Below are positions 7,929-14,671 of a DNA stretch of 14,671 bases, piece by piece (the stretch's first letter is position 1; each line of letters begins with the position of its first letter). The position numbers and the translations under genes are program-made. The notes beneath the pieces were generated by a model. The model worked only from the letters and a program-made list of their open reading frames with translations. It ran no database searches and had not been told where the DNA came from. Source of the DNA: Acidobacteriaceae bacterium. Its GTDB lineage: Bacteria > Acidobacteriota > Terriglobia > Terriglobales > Acidobacteriaceae. The stretch spans positions 1 to 14,671 of the forward strand of contig PMTP01000115.1 of the NCBI GenBank assembly GCA_003167305.1. Direction: 5' to 3'.

Positions 7929-9212
7929 ATGCCTGACCTGTCCCGCCGTCCGCCGTCGCCCTTCTTCCGCTGGGCAGTTCTTGTTTTCGTCAGCCTGGCC
8001 ATGTTCGGCAACTACTACGTCTACGACTGCATTGCCCCCGTCGCCGACCTGCTCTCCAAGCAGCTTGGCTTTTCCGACTCCAATATCGGACTGCTGCAGG
8101 CCATCTACAGCTTTCCGAATCTGATCATGGTGCTGATCGGCGGCTATCTTGTCGACCGCATCGGCGCGCGCAAGGCGATCTTTCTCTTCGGAACCACCTG
8201 CCTGCTGGGGGCGATCGTCACCGTCCTTTCCGGCCATCTTGCGCTGATGGCGACCGGGCGGCTGATCTTCGGCGTCGGCGCTGAATCCCTCATTGTCGCT
8301 GTCACTACGGCCATCGCAAAATGGTTCCGCGGCAAGGAACTGAGCTTCGCCTTCGGCATCAACCTGATGATTGCGCGTGCAGGCACCTTGATGGCGCAGA
8401 GGTCGCCCACCTGGGCCAGGTTCGCCTACACCAGTTGGCGCACGCCGCTGTTGATCTCCGTGGCCTTTGCCACCTTTTGCGTGATCGGAGCGCTGATTTA
8501 CTGGGGAATGGAGGTCTACGCGGAAAAGAGCTATGAACTGGCTCATGCCGGGCCGACCGACAAGGTGGTCTTCAGCGATTTGTTCAACTTCGGAGTTTCT
8601 TTCTGGTATATCGTCGCGCTGTGCGTGGTCTTCTATTCGGCGATCTTTCCCTTTGAAACCTTCTCCTACAAATTCTTCATGGATGCGCACGGCACGACCC
8701 GCGAGATGGCGGGCACGCTCATTGGCAATCTAACCATTAGCACCATGGTCGGAACGCCGCTGCTCGGGTTGTTTGTCGACAAGATCGGCAAGCGCGCCCT
8801 GCTGATGATGATCGGCTCGGTGCTGCTGGTTCCCGTTTATTTGATGATGGCCTTTACCCATACCCAGGCAACGCTCTATCTGCCGATGGCCATGATGGGC
8901 ATCGCCTTCTCGCTGGTTCCGGCAGTGATCTGGCCCTCGGTGGCCTACATCGTGGACCAGAACAAGCTGGGCACGGCCTACGGACTGATGACCGTGGTAC
9001 AGAACATGGGGTTTTTCGGCTTCAATCTGGCCATCGGCTGGGCCAACGACCACGGCCATGCCAGCGCAGAGAATCCCGCCGGCTACCACATGGGCATGTG
9101 GATCTTCTCCATTCTGGGCCTGCTGGGGATGCTTTTTGCTTTCCTGCTGCGGCAAAGAGAATTGGGCCCGCACGGGCACGGCCTGGAGACCATCACCGCC
9201 AGCAACGGTTAG
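7929..9212 (+). CDS. MFS transporter, MFSD1-like
   Basis: An integral inner-membrane transporter of the major facilitator superfamily, about 427 residues and 12 predicted hydrophobic segments. The cytoplasmic loop motif A is at 71-82 (GGYLVDRIGARK). The N-terminal half, with MFGNYYVYDCIAP, LLQAIYSFPNLIMVLIGG, GRLIFGVGAESLIVA and WFRGKELSFAFGINLMIAR, is close in pattern to eukaryotic MFSD1, a lysosomal dipeptide carrier. Peptide or amino-acid transport is a guess from that resemblance. Start: ATG 7929 begins just before the first membrane helix and has GAGG at 7913-7916. An upstream in-frame ATG at 7875 would add 18 residues and has no evident ribosome site. The gene is divergent from the CimA-like gene, and a small stem covers its stop codon. 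Confidence 0.85.
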   Translation: MPDLSRRPPSPFFRWAVLVFVSLAMFGNYYVYDCIAPVADLLSKQLGFSDSNIGLLQAIYSFPNLIMVLIGGYLVDRIGARKAIFLFGTTCLLGAIVTVLSGHLALMATGRLIFGVGAESLIVAVTTAIAKWFRGKELSFAFGINLMIARAGTLMAQRSPTWARFAYTSWRTPLLISVAFATFCVIGALIYWGMEVYAEKSYELAHAGPTDKVVFSDLFNFGVSFWYIVALCVVFYSAIFPFETFSYKFFMDAHGTTREMAGTLIGNLTISTMVGTPLLGLFVDKIGKRALLMMIGSVLLVPVYLMMAFTHTQATLYLPMAMMGIAFSLVPAVIWPSVAYIVDQNKLGTAYGLMTVVQNMGFFGFNLAIGWANDHGHASAENPAGYHMGMWIFSILGLLGMLFAFLLRQRELGPHGHGLETITASNG

Positions 9213-9227
9213 CTCACTGTTGAGCTA
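9210..9227 (+). terminator. Hairpin over the MFS stop codon
   Basis: TAGCTCA and TGAGCTA (perfect 7-bp arms) around the loop CTGT, starting on the stop codon of the transporter. No T-run follows, so it is a weak terminator candidate or an mRNA-end stabiliser. Confidence 0.35.
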
Positions 9228-9247
9228 CCGTAAATTCGGATTCGAAC

Positions 9248-10864
9248 ATGGTACCCGCGACGTTACGCCGCGGCCCAGCGGGCAGCCTGCCGATGAGTAT
9301 CGTGAAAATCCCCACCGCCGCTGAAATGGAACGATGGCCCTTTGCTGTGCGCGCACTGCTGGGCTGCGGCGCAGCTTTGCTGGCCGCGGTGCTGACCTAT
9401 TGGATCGTGCCGTTGCGCGAGTTTCCCATGCTGCTGGCATTTCCCGCTGTCATTCTGAGCGCCTGGTTCCTGGGAATGTGGGGCGGTGTGCACTGCGCCG
9501 TGACCGAGGCCATTCTGATTGATCTGTATCTAGCCAGGACAGAGTTGTATCTCCAGGCGGGAAAGCGAAAGAAGGCGTGCGGCTGACGTTTTTTCTCGTG
9601 TTCCTGATTGTTTTCAGTTGGGGAATGCGGCGGTGGCGCAACAGCGCACTCAACTGCGAACCCAGGAGCTGCAACAGCGGCTGATGCTGGCTCAGGCGGA
9701 AGGCCAGTTGGCAGAGGAGCACACCCGCATCAGCGAGGAGTTGCAGCAGCGCGACGAGCTTCTCAAGATCGCGCTTGAGGTCAACGGGATGGGGCTGTGG
9801 GTGTGGGATCTGCTGGAAGGCACAGCCTATCGCTCCGACCAGATGTACCGGATCGCCGGCCGCGAAGCCGACTCCATCGATCCGGTCCCGAGGCGTGGCT
9901 GCAATTGGTTCACACGGAGGACGTAGAGAGCGTAAGGAACGCCTGGGCGGAGACCCGCGCGACCGGCAAGGATTATCAGATTCAATACCGCGTGCTGTGG
10001 CCGGATGGGTCGGTGCACTGGCTGGAATCGCAAGCCAAATGCCAGCGCAACAGCGACGGCCGGGCGACGCGCCTGGTAGGTGTGCTCACCGACATCACGC
10101 GCCGCAGACTGACCGAAGAGGCGATGCTGCGCACGGAAAAGCTGGCCGTTGCCGGACGGCTGGCGGCCTCGGTGGCGCACGAGATCAACAACCCGCTGGA
10201 GGCGGTGGGCAACCTGCTTTACCTGATCTCCCGCGTGGAGTTCGCCGAAGCCGCGCGGTCGCAGGCCAGCTAGGCGCTCGACGAACTGATGCGCATCTCG
10301 CTAATTACACAGCAAACGCTGCAGTTTCACCGCCAACCCGGCGCGCCGGCCGTCACCCGGCTCTCGGAGGTTGTGGCGGCGGTGCTCGGGCTCTTTCGCG
10401 GCAAGCTGCAGGCCGCTGGGATCGCGGCCGAAGTTCGGACAGAGCGGGAGACAGGGGTCGCGTGCATGCCCAGCGAGACGCACCAGATCTTCGCCAACCT
10501 GGTGTCGAATTCGATCGACGCCATGCCGCGCGGCGGGCGGCTGATGGTCCGGCTGCGGCCTTCGCGCGACTGGCGAGACGGCCAGACACCGGGGATGCGG
10601 GTGACCTTTTGCGATACCGGCGCGGGCATGAGCCGGGCGACGATGCGGCGCATCTTCGAGCCGTTTTTCACCACCAAAACGGAGACCGGAACCGGGCTTG
10701 GCTTGTGGGTTGTGGCGCAATTGGTGGAACGGCGCCACGGCGATGTGCGCGCCTGGGGTTGGCAGCGCGCGGCAGGCTGCGGGACGGCAATCTCCGTCTT
10801 CTTGCCCTTGGGAGACGCGGTGGCAACGGACAAGGATGGACTGACGAATGCCCTAGACGATTAA
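9248..10864 (+). pseudogene. Broken membrane sensor histidine kinase (PAS, HisKA, HATPase)
   Basis: The remains of one sensor kinase spread over all three plus-strand frames. In order: a membrane part like DUF4118 (9248 to about 9560, including FPMLLAFPAVILSAWFLGMW); a further helix in another frame (about 9571-9640, LTFFLVFLIVFSWG); a coiled coil and PAS start in the third frame (about 9640-9885); then back in the first frame the PAS end (LVHTEDVESV), DITRR and the phospho-histidine box ASVAHEINNPLEA (His codon 10178-10180). A TAG at 10271-10273 interrupts this frame. After it the same frame continues without another stop through the ATPase boxes NLVSNSIDAM (10495-10524), DTGAGM, FEPFFTTK and GTGLGL to the stop at 10864. 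So at least three frame changes and one nonsense codon are needed. No response regulator is adjacent. Assembly error is the alternative to decay. Confidence 0.85.
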
Positions 10865-10875
10865 GCTTCACTCCG

Positions 10876-11940
10876 CTACCGCTGCTCCTCCATGTTATAG
10901 AGGAAGAACGCCCGCAGCTCCAGGTACGGCCCGTGGAAGTCCCTGGGCAGCGGCGGATAGTTCGAGCCGGTCAGCGCGCCCCACGCCGCGCGGTCCAGAG
11001 CCACATCGCCGCTGCGGCCCTCCAGCACCAGGCTGCCGTCCATCAGCCGCCCGTTGGGCAGAACTTTGAAGCGGATCGCCACCATCCCCGACTTCAGAAT
11101 CGGCGGGTTGACCTCGTCGGGAATCAGCGGATCCCAGGTTCGTTCCGTCTCCCGGTGCCAGCGCTGCAGCCAGCCATTGAAGTCCACGCCCTGGGTGTCG
11201 GAGAGCACCTCAATGCCGCCCGAGCCGGCGCCGGGATGCATTCTGAGGCCGCCGTCGGAGGGAAGATTGCCCGCGCCCATGCCGGGGTTCCGCGATGCGC
11301 CCTTCATCGCGTCGCGCAACGCGTCGGCGGGGTTCTGCGAGTTCATCGCGAAGTTGGGTCGCGCCGGCACGGCCGCCGGACGAGGCGCTTCCACCTGCGA
11401 TTGCTGACTGGGCGGAATGGGCTGCGGCGGGGGAGCCGGTGCGGCGGGTTGCGGCGCGGGCTCCGGCGCAGGCGGCGGTGCGGCCTTGTTCATCTCCTCC
11501 AATGTCTTCTTGTCGATCATCGGATGCGGCGCAGGAACTGGCTTGACCTCAACTTTGGGCTGCCATTTCGGCGTATCCATATAGGTAAATTCCTTGTTCT
11601 CCTGGATCGCCTTGCTGGAATCGACCACCACCGGCACTTTGAAGACGTACTGCGGAAGCCAAGTCAACGCGGAGAGCAGCAGCGCGTGAACGAGGATTGC
11701 GATCCAGACGCCTTCGCGCAGCCGCGCCCAGCGCCGCTCATCCTCCAGGTCGCCGATCATCTCCAGCAGTTCGTGGGTGTCGTAGTCCACCCAGCGCGAA
11801 CCGCGAATCACCGGGGACGCGGGCTCCGCCGGGCGAGGCGCCTCACCCAATGCCGGAGTGCCCGCAGCGGGAGTGGTCTCTGCTGGCTCGTTGGCCTCGT
11901 TCACGTCGATGGGCGATTCGTCGGTGAGCATTCGTTCCAA
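10876..11940 (-). CDS. TonB/TolA-like energy transducer protein
   Basis: A 354-residue single-pass membrane protein with the TonB plan. Residues 1-76 form a long, acidic, probably cytoplasmic head. A hydrophobic helix spans about 77-97 (GVWIAILVHALLLSALTWLP). A proline/alanine-rich periplasmic spacer follows (about 125-195, with PPPAPEPAPQPAAPAPPPQP). A C-terminal domain (about 250-350) carries WLQRWHRETERTWDP, GMVAIRFKVLPNGRLMDGSL and LDRAAWGAL, typical of TonB/TolA C-terminal folds. It probably transmits proton-motive force to outer-membrane receptors or acts like TolA; no ExbB/ExbD, Tol or receptor gene is in view. The head is far longer than in classical TonB, where the helix is near residue 20. 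Start is unsettled: TTG 11940 or ATG 11931, neither with a good ribosome site, whereas a strong AAGGAAAGGA lies at 11986-11995 further upstream in the same open frame. It is convergent with the broken kinase. Confidence 0.75.
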   Translation of the reverse strand: MERMLTDESPIDVNEANEPAETTPAAGTPALGEAPRPAEPASPVIRGSRWVDYDTHELLEMIGDLEDERRWARLREGVWIAILVHALLLSALTWLPQYVFKVPVVVDSSKAIQENKEFTYMDTPKWQPKVEVKPVPAPHPMIDKKTLEEMNKAAPPPAPEPAPQPAAPAPPPQPIPPSQQSQVEAPRPAAVPARPNFAMNSQNPADALRDAMKGASRNPGMGAGNLPSDGGLRMHPGAGSGGIEVLSDTQGVDFNGWLQRWHRETERTWDPLIPDEVNPPILKSGMVAIRFKVLPNGRLMDGSLVLEGRSGDVALDRAAWGALTGSNYPPLPRDFHGPYLELRAFFLYNMEEQR

Positions 11941-12040
11941 AGAGGCCAGCCGGAGCGTACCCGCGCTCAGCCGCTCCGTTTCGAGTCCTTTCCTTCTATT
12001 CTCTCATCCCGGTAAAAATCCTGCCCACCGCCGCGGCCCG

Positions 12041-12046
12041 TACAAT
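12041..12046 (+). promoter_or_regulatory. Possible -10 box for the VTT gene
   Basis: TACAAT matches TATAAT at five of six places, 45 bases before the TTG start at 12092, in the short AT-richer gap between divergent genes. No convincing -35 is seen, so this is tentative. Confidence 0.25.
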
Positions 12047-12076
12047 AGTTTCTGATAGTAAGACGGATGATCCGGC

Positions 12077-12083
12077 GGAAGGG
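12077..12083 (+). promoter_or_regulatory. Ribosome binding site that supports a TTG start
   Basis: GGAAGGG lies 8 bases before the TTG at 12092. No ATG lies in this frame near the N-terminus, so this site decides the start of the VTT protein. Confidence 0.6.
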
Positions 12084-12091
12084 AACCCGGT

Positions 12092-12709
12092 TTGAAAGCA
12101 GTATTTATTCGTGTTTTGGCCAAGTGCAATCTCCTGCTCCTGCCTCTGCTGGCCAAGCTGGGCTTTTGGGGCGTGGGCGCGTGGGCGCTGTTGGACTCGT
12201 CCACCATCCCCGTCCCCATGGATGCGATTCTGGCCGTCTATGTCTGGAACGACAAGAGCCACTTCTGGCTCTATTGCTTGCTCGCCGCCGGGGGTTCGGC
12301 CATTGGCGGCCTGTTGCCCTATGGACTGGGCCGGGCCGGCGGCGAACTCTTCCTGCTCAAGCGCGTCAACCGCAAACGCTACGAGCGGATTCGTGCCCGC
12401 TTCGAGCGCCAGGAGTTCCTGGCCATGATGATTCCCTCGATGCTGCCTCCGCCCACGCCTTGGAAGGCCTGCGTCTTTGCCGCCGGCGTCTTCGAAATGA
12501 GAATAGTCCCTTTCATGCTGGCTGTCTTTACAGGCCGCATGGTCCGCTGGCTGGTGCTTTCGCTGCTGGTGCTCAAGCTGGGTCCGGGCGCGGTGGGGCT
12601 TGTCGAACACCACAGACTGGTTCTCGTGGCCATCGTAGGCGGCCTGGCGGTGGTGGGCTTTGCCTGGTGGTGGATGCGCAAGAAGCGCGCCGGCAAGCTG
12701 AAAGGCTGA
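12092..12709 (+). CDS. VTT/DedA-type membrane protein
   Basis: A 205-residue polytopic inner-membrane protein of the VTT (SNARE-associated, YqaA/DedA-like) group. The start is TTG, well supported by GGAAGGG 8 bases upstream. The hallmark ALLDSSTIPVPMDAIL is at 32-47, a hydrophobic segment with GGSAIGGLLPYGLGRAGG at 67-84, and the re-entrant-type motif PPPTPWKACVFAAGVF at 119-134. Two further helices (about 138-165 and 175-195) precede a basic tail (MRKKRAGKLKG). DedA-family proteins are linked to lipid carrier or phospholipid flipping and envelope homeostasis; the substrate here cannot be told. The reading is of a complete gene, divergent from the TonB-like gene and convergent with the DUF6580 gene. 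Confidence 0.85.
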   Translation: MKAVFIRVLAKCNLLLLPLLAKLGFWGVGAWALLDSSTIPVPMDAILAVYVWNDKSHFWLYCLLAAGGSAIGGLLPYGLGRAGGELFLLKRVNRKRYERIRARFERQEFLAMMIPSMLPPPTPWKACVFAAGVFEMRIVPFMLAVFTGRMVRWLVLSLLVLKLGPGAVGLVEHHRLVLVAIVGGLAVVGFAWWWMRKKRAGKLKG

Positions 12710-12719
12710 AGCTTTTTTT
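12695..12719 (+). terminator. Candidate intrinsic terminator of the VTT gene
   Basis: AAGCT (12695-12699) can pair with AGCTT (12710-12714) across a 10-base loop, running into seven T residues (12713-12719). The stem is short and overlaps the last codons and the stop. The T-run makes termination plausible. Confidence 0.35.
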
Positions 12720-12741
12720 ACTACGATTGGAATATGGGTGG

Positions 12742-12767
12742 CCCAGGTCTCGATTTTGAGACCTGGG
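12742..12767. repeat. Perfect 10-bp stem in the convergent intergenic gap
   Basis: CCCAGGTCTC and GAGACCTGGG flank a six-base loop GATTTT, placed between the ends of the VTT and DUF6580 genes and 16 bases past the DUF6580 stop. There is no T-run on either side, so a simple intrinsic terminator is not the best reading. It could be a bidirectional terminator stem or a copy of a dispersed extragenic palindrome. Confidence 0.7.
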
Positions 12768-12783
12768 AGTGTAAATGGGAAGG

Positions 12784-13326
12784 TTACTTCCCAGCCAGCG
12801 CCGCCTGCGTTTGCGCCGCGCTCAATCGCCGCACCAGCACCGGTACCCCGAACGCCAGCCCGGCAACGAGTGCCGTCGAAATCAGGTCGTTGCGATAGAA
12901 CGGCACCGCGGCGGCGTAGCAGGCGACCAAGCCGCCCAGCGTGTGCGGATACGGAAAGGCAAAGCCGCTCACCCAGGCCGCATAGTTCGAAATCAGGAAA
13001 AACGAGGTCGGCCCCAGCAGCGCGCCCGCGCCGACGCGAACCACCGTCGTCCGGCTCCGCAGCAGAATCTGCCCCAGCGCCATGGCCATTACGTACCAGC
13101 CCCAGGTGGGCAGATAGCTCTGCCAGACGAAGGCGTAATGGTAGCTGTATACGGTGAGGCAGTAGTCGGTAGCCACCAGCACGGCCAGCGGAACCAGCAT
13201 CTCCCGCCACGGACGCCGCGCGCCAAAGTACAACAGTGCGCCACCAACGGCGGTAAAGTTCATCCACCCCGCATGGGGCAGCAAACGGCTCAACACGGCA
13301 ACCAATAACAAAAGATAAGCAGGCAT
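12784..13326 (-). CDS. DUF6580 family membrane protein
   Basis: A 180-residue hydrophobic protein with about five membrane segments. LLLVAVLSRLLPHAGWMNFTAVGGALLYFG near the N-terminus, ATDYCLTVYSYHYAFVWQSY (about 52-71), a segment with LLGPTSFFLISNYAAWVSG (103-121) and TLGGLVACYAAAVPFYRNDL (129-148) fit DUF6580, whose members resemble substrate-binding membrane components of small transporters but have no firm function. Start: ATG 13326, with GAGG five bases upstream. An open frame extends to 13431, but that extension is basic, non-hydrophobic and unlike the family, so it is left out. A plausible sigma-70 promoter lies at 13403-13431. The gene is convergent with the VTT gene. No cobalamin or other riboswitch pattern was recognised in its 5' region. 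Confidence 0.75.
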   Translation of the reverse strand: MPAYLLLLVAVLSRLLPHAGWMNFTAVGGALLYFGARRPWREMLVPLAVLVATDYCLTVYSYHYAFVWQSYLPTWGWYVMAMALGQILLRSRTTVVRVGAGALLGPTSFFLISNYAAWVSGFAFPYPHTLGGLVACYAAAVPFYRNDLISTALVAGLAFGVPVLVRRLSAAQTQAALAGK

Positions 13327-13402
13327 GAACACCTCAGATTTCAGGATTCCGGCATCCCCCAAAGGAAAAAGACGCTCCGGGTGGGGACAACGGCGTTCTT
13401 TC

Positions 13403-13431
13403 ATTCTGCGGGTCGCGCGCCGCTGGGTCAA
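13403..13431 (-). promoter_or_regulatory. Candidate sigma-70 promoter for the DUF6580 gene
   Basis: On the minus strand, TTGACC (13426-13431) and CAGAAT (13403-13408) are separated by exactly 17 bases. This would start transcription about 70 bases before the ATG at 13326 and agrees with the shorter start. Confidence 0.4.
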
Positions 13432-13448
13432 CCGAAAAGATTCATGCG

Positions 13449-13465
13449 ATGAAAATTCTTTTCAT
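13449..13465. promoter_or_regulatory. AT-rich palindrome upstream of the DUF6580 promoter
   Basis: ATGAAAA and TTTTCAT (perfect 7-bp arms) flank TTC. It is a clear AT-rich island in GC-rich DNA, 18 bases upstream of the candidate -35 on the minus strand and just past the methyltransferase stop. It could be an operator or a terminator stem; no regulator is identified. Confidence 0.4.
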
Positions 13466-13499
13466 TTGGAGCCGTGGCGCGCCGCCGGAATCTGCATCA

Positions 13500-14273
13500 T
13501 CAGACGCTCGCGGACAATCTCGCCAGAACAAGCGGCTGATAGAAACCGCTCTCAGCCGGCATCAGCCAGCGTACCTCGGCGAAGCCGGCGTCCGTCAGGA
13601 CGGAGGAGAGTTCGCCGCGCAGCAGACAGCGATACTCTGAAACAATGTGACGCGTCTTCCATCCCCGGCCGGAGTGCGTCGTGATGTAAAGGTGCAACAC
13701 ATACCGGTCGTCCTCAATCCAGTCCCATATCTGATGAATGATTCGCCGGCTCGCTTGACTCCCGTGGAACGCGGGCGGCTGGGCTGTGGGCTTCTCCCGC
13801 ATGATCTGGTCGTAATCGCGGATGCTGGCGATGAAAATCCCGCGTGGCTTGAGCTTCGACGCCATCGCCATCACGGCCTGCCTGAGCTGAACGGCGCTCA
13901 GATGCGGCAGCGCATTGTCGATTGCCGCGACCGCATCAAAGCCACTCTCAGGCACTTCACGGAGCGATGTCATGTCCGAAACGCGAAAGGAAATCGGCAG
14001 CGACCTGCTTTGCGCTTCGCGTTGCGCGCGGTTCACCGCCTTGCGGCTCAAATCCGAAGCCACAACCTGGTGGCCCATCGCCGCAAATCCAATCGACTGC
14101 GTCCCGATTCCACAGGCGCAATCCAGGATTTTGAGCGGATGCGCAGGGGCTTCCGCCTCCAGCAAAGCACCCAGAACCTTGGCCTGGCGTTCAATCGTGC
14201 GCTCCCAATCTTCAAAAATGAGATGGTAATCCTCCGTGAGCGCTTCGTAAAAGCTGTGGATTCTCTCTGTCAT
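13500..14273 (-). CDS. SAM-dependent methyltransferase, glycine/sarcosine N-methyltransferase-like
   Basis: A soluble class I (Rossmann-fold) methyltransferase of 257 residues. From the ATG, YEALTEDYHLIFEDWERTIERQ is at about 9-30, motif I LDCACGIGTQ at 50-59, the acidic ribose-binding residue in VVASDLS at 70-76, DMTSL at 100-104, AAIDNALPHL at 116-125 and KLKPRGIFIASIRDYD at 140-155. The C-terminal YQPLVLAR closes the fold. The EDYHLIFEDW and IRDYD blocks and the DNALPHL motif resemble bacterial glycine/sarcosine N-methyltransferases that make betaine precursors. No betaine genes are near, so the acceptor is uncertain. Start: ATG 14273 with GGAG five bases upstream; a TTG one codon earlier (14276) sits too close to that site. 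The upstream hydrolase gene ends 57 bp away on the same strand. Confidence 0.8.
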   Translation of the reverse strand: MTERIHSFYEALTEDYHLIFEDWERTIERQAKVLGALLEAEAPAHPLKILDCACGIGTQSIGFAAMGHQVVASDLSRKAVNRAQREAQSRSLPISFRVSDMTSLREVPESGFDAVAAIDNALPHLSAVQLRQAVMAMASKLKPRGIFIASIRDYDQIMREKPTAQPPAFHGSQASRRIIHQIWDWIEDDRYVLHLYITTHSGRGWKTRHIVSEYRCLLRGELSSVLTDAGFAEVRWLMPAESGFYQPLVLARLSASV

Positions 14274-14330
14274 CAAAACTCCAGCCCGCCGCCGAGCGCG
14301 AATGAATCCGCCGTAAAGCCCGCGAAGAGA

Positions 14331-14671
14331 TTACCTCTGCTCCCGTTCGTTCATCGCCTCGCCCGCCTCGTCGCGGCCATCCACGATGTAAACCCAGCCG
14401 CTCAAAGGCGACCGATTGGGGCTTCTGCCCGCGCCCAAATATGAGTAGGCAAAGCGCAGATCGGTAAACTCGACGGTCGTCCAGGTGCGATTGGGCGGCA
14501 ACTGCGGCGGAGTCATGCCCGGCGCTGCCACTGGCCCCACATCGCGCACCACCGCCCATGTGCCCCAGTCCAGATAAACCTGCCCCAGCAAGGTGCGCTT
14601 GGCGGCCTCGGTCGCTGAGGTCGTGGACGGCTTGTAGAGCAGATCCCGGCGCGGGTCGCTGGTAATCTCCC
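14331..14671 (-). CDS. C-terminal part of a YdjM/DUF457-type membrane metal-dependent hydrolase (5' end outside window)
   Basis: The last 113 codons and the stop of a gene that enters from beyond the right edge; the frame is open to base 14671. The visible part reads EITSDPRRDLLYKPSTTSA, then LGQVYLDWGTWAVVRDVG, then NRTWTTVEFTDLRFAYSY and LSGWVYIVDGRDEAGE. These match the soluble C-terminal region of acidobacterial-type membrane-bound metal-dependent hydrolases of the YdjM (DUF457) group, whose membrane and metal-binding part would lie outside the window. A short in-frame TTG at 14591 is internal, not the start. It is followed 57 bp later by the methyltransferase gene. Function of the family is poorly defined. 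Confidence 0.7.
   Translation of the reverse strand, partial: EITSDPRRDLLYKPSTTSATEAAKRTLLGQVYLDWGTWAVVRDVGPVAAPGMTPPQLPPNRTWTTVEFTDLRFAYSYLGAGRSPNRSPLSGWVYIVDGRDEAGEAMNEREQR

Noticed and set aside
10271..10273. TAG read as pyrrolysine or a recoding site
   Set aside because: The same gene has three frame changes nearby and the position is between kinase domains, not at a catalytic residue; plain gene decay or base-call error explains it.
9775..12015. A 746-codon open frame on the plus strand
   Set aside because: It runs out of frame through the kinase remains and antisense through the TonB-like gene. Its product is arginine-rich with no recognisable domain, a typical GC-rich shadow.
13327..13431. 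Upstream extension of the DUF6580 protein by 35 residues
   Set aside because: It is basic and non-hydrophobic, overlaps the candidate promoter, and the ATG at 13326 has its own ribosome site.
13647..14444. A 265-codon open frame on the plus strand
   Set aside because: It is antisense to the methyltransferase and crosses into the hydrolase gene; it has no family features.
1..14671. tRNA, rRNA, CRISPR, transposase, prophage or defence genes
   Set aside because: No cloverleaf, spaced direct-repeat array, transposase motif or known defence domain was recognised on either strand.

Overview
The window is GC-rich (roughly 60 % by eye), densely coded on both strands, and looks like ordinary chromosome of an Acidobacteriota-type bacterium. 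That placement is inferred from the DUF1844 protein, the order ygfZ / DUF1844 / PhnP-like hydrolase / ribF, the acidobacterial flavour of several families (VTT membrane protein, DUF6580, YdjM-type hydrolase with a long C-terminal domain) and frequent TTG/GTG starts. I found no tRNA, rRNA, CRISPR array, insertion sequence or phage gene, and no gene-free stretch longer than about 300 bases. The longest gap (7674-7928, about 255 bp) separates two divergent genes and holds short repeats.

Layout. (1) 2-3155, plus strand: an operon-like run of the 3' part of a YgfZ/GcvT-like folate protein (iron-sulfur cluster maintenance), a DUF1844 protein, a PhnP-like metallo-beta-lactamase-fold hydrolase and RibF (FMN/FAD synthesis). 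(2) 3213-7673, minus strand: a citramalate-synthase-type (CimA/LeuA superfamily) enzyme followed 51 bp later by aconitase A, probably one transcript. (3) 7929-9212, plus: an MFS transporter that resembles the MFSD1 family. (4) 9248-10864, plus: a membrane sensor histidine kinase that is broken by three reading-frame changes and an in-frame TAG. (5) 10876-11940, minus: a TonB/TolA-like protein with an unusually long cytoplasmic N-terminus. (6) 12092-12709, plus: a VTT/DedA-type membrane protein, convergent with (7) a DUF6580 membrane protein (12784-13326, minus); a perfect 10-bp stem lies between them. (8) 13500-14671, minus: the 3' end of a YdjM/DUF457-type membrane hydrolase, then a SAM-dependent methyltransferase resembling glycine/sarcosine N-methyltransferases.

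The genes are mainly housekeeping metabolism (Fe-S, flavin, TCA cycle, 2-oxoacid elongation) plus membrane functions. YgfZ, RibF and aconitase are linked only loosely, by Fe-S and flavin cofactor use. I see no complete novel defence or mobile system. The signals most worth a second look are a strong local, strand- and phase-independent excess of the pentamer AGTTA/TAACT over the acnA-cimA block, the decayed kinase, the divergent CimA-like enzyme next to aconitase, and the MFSD1-like transporter.
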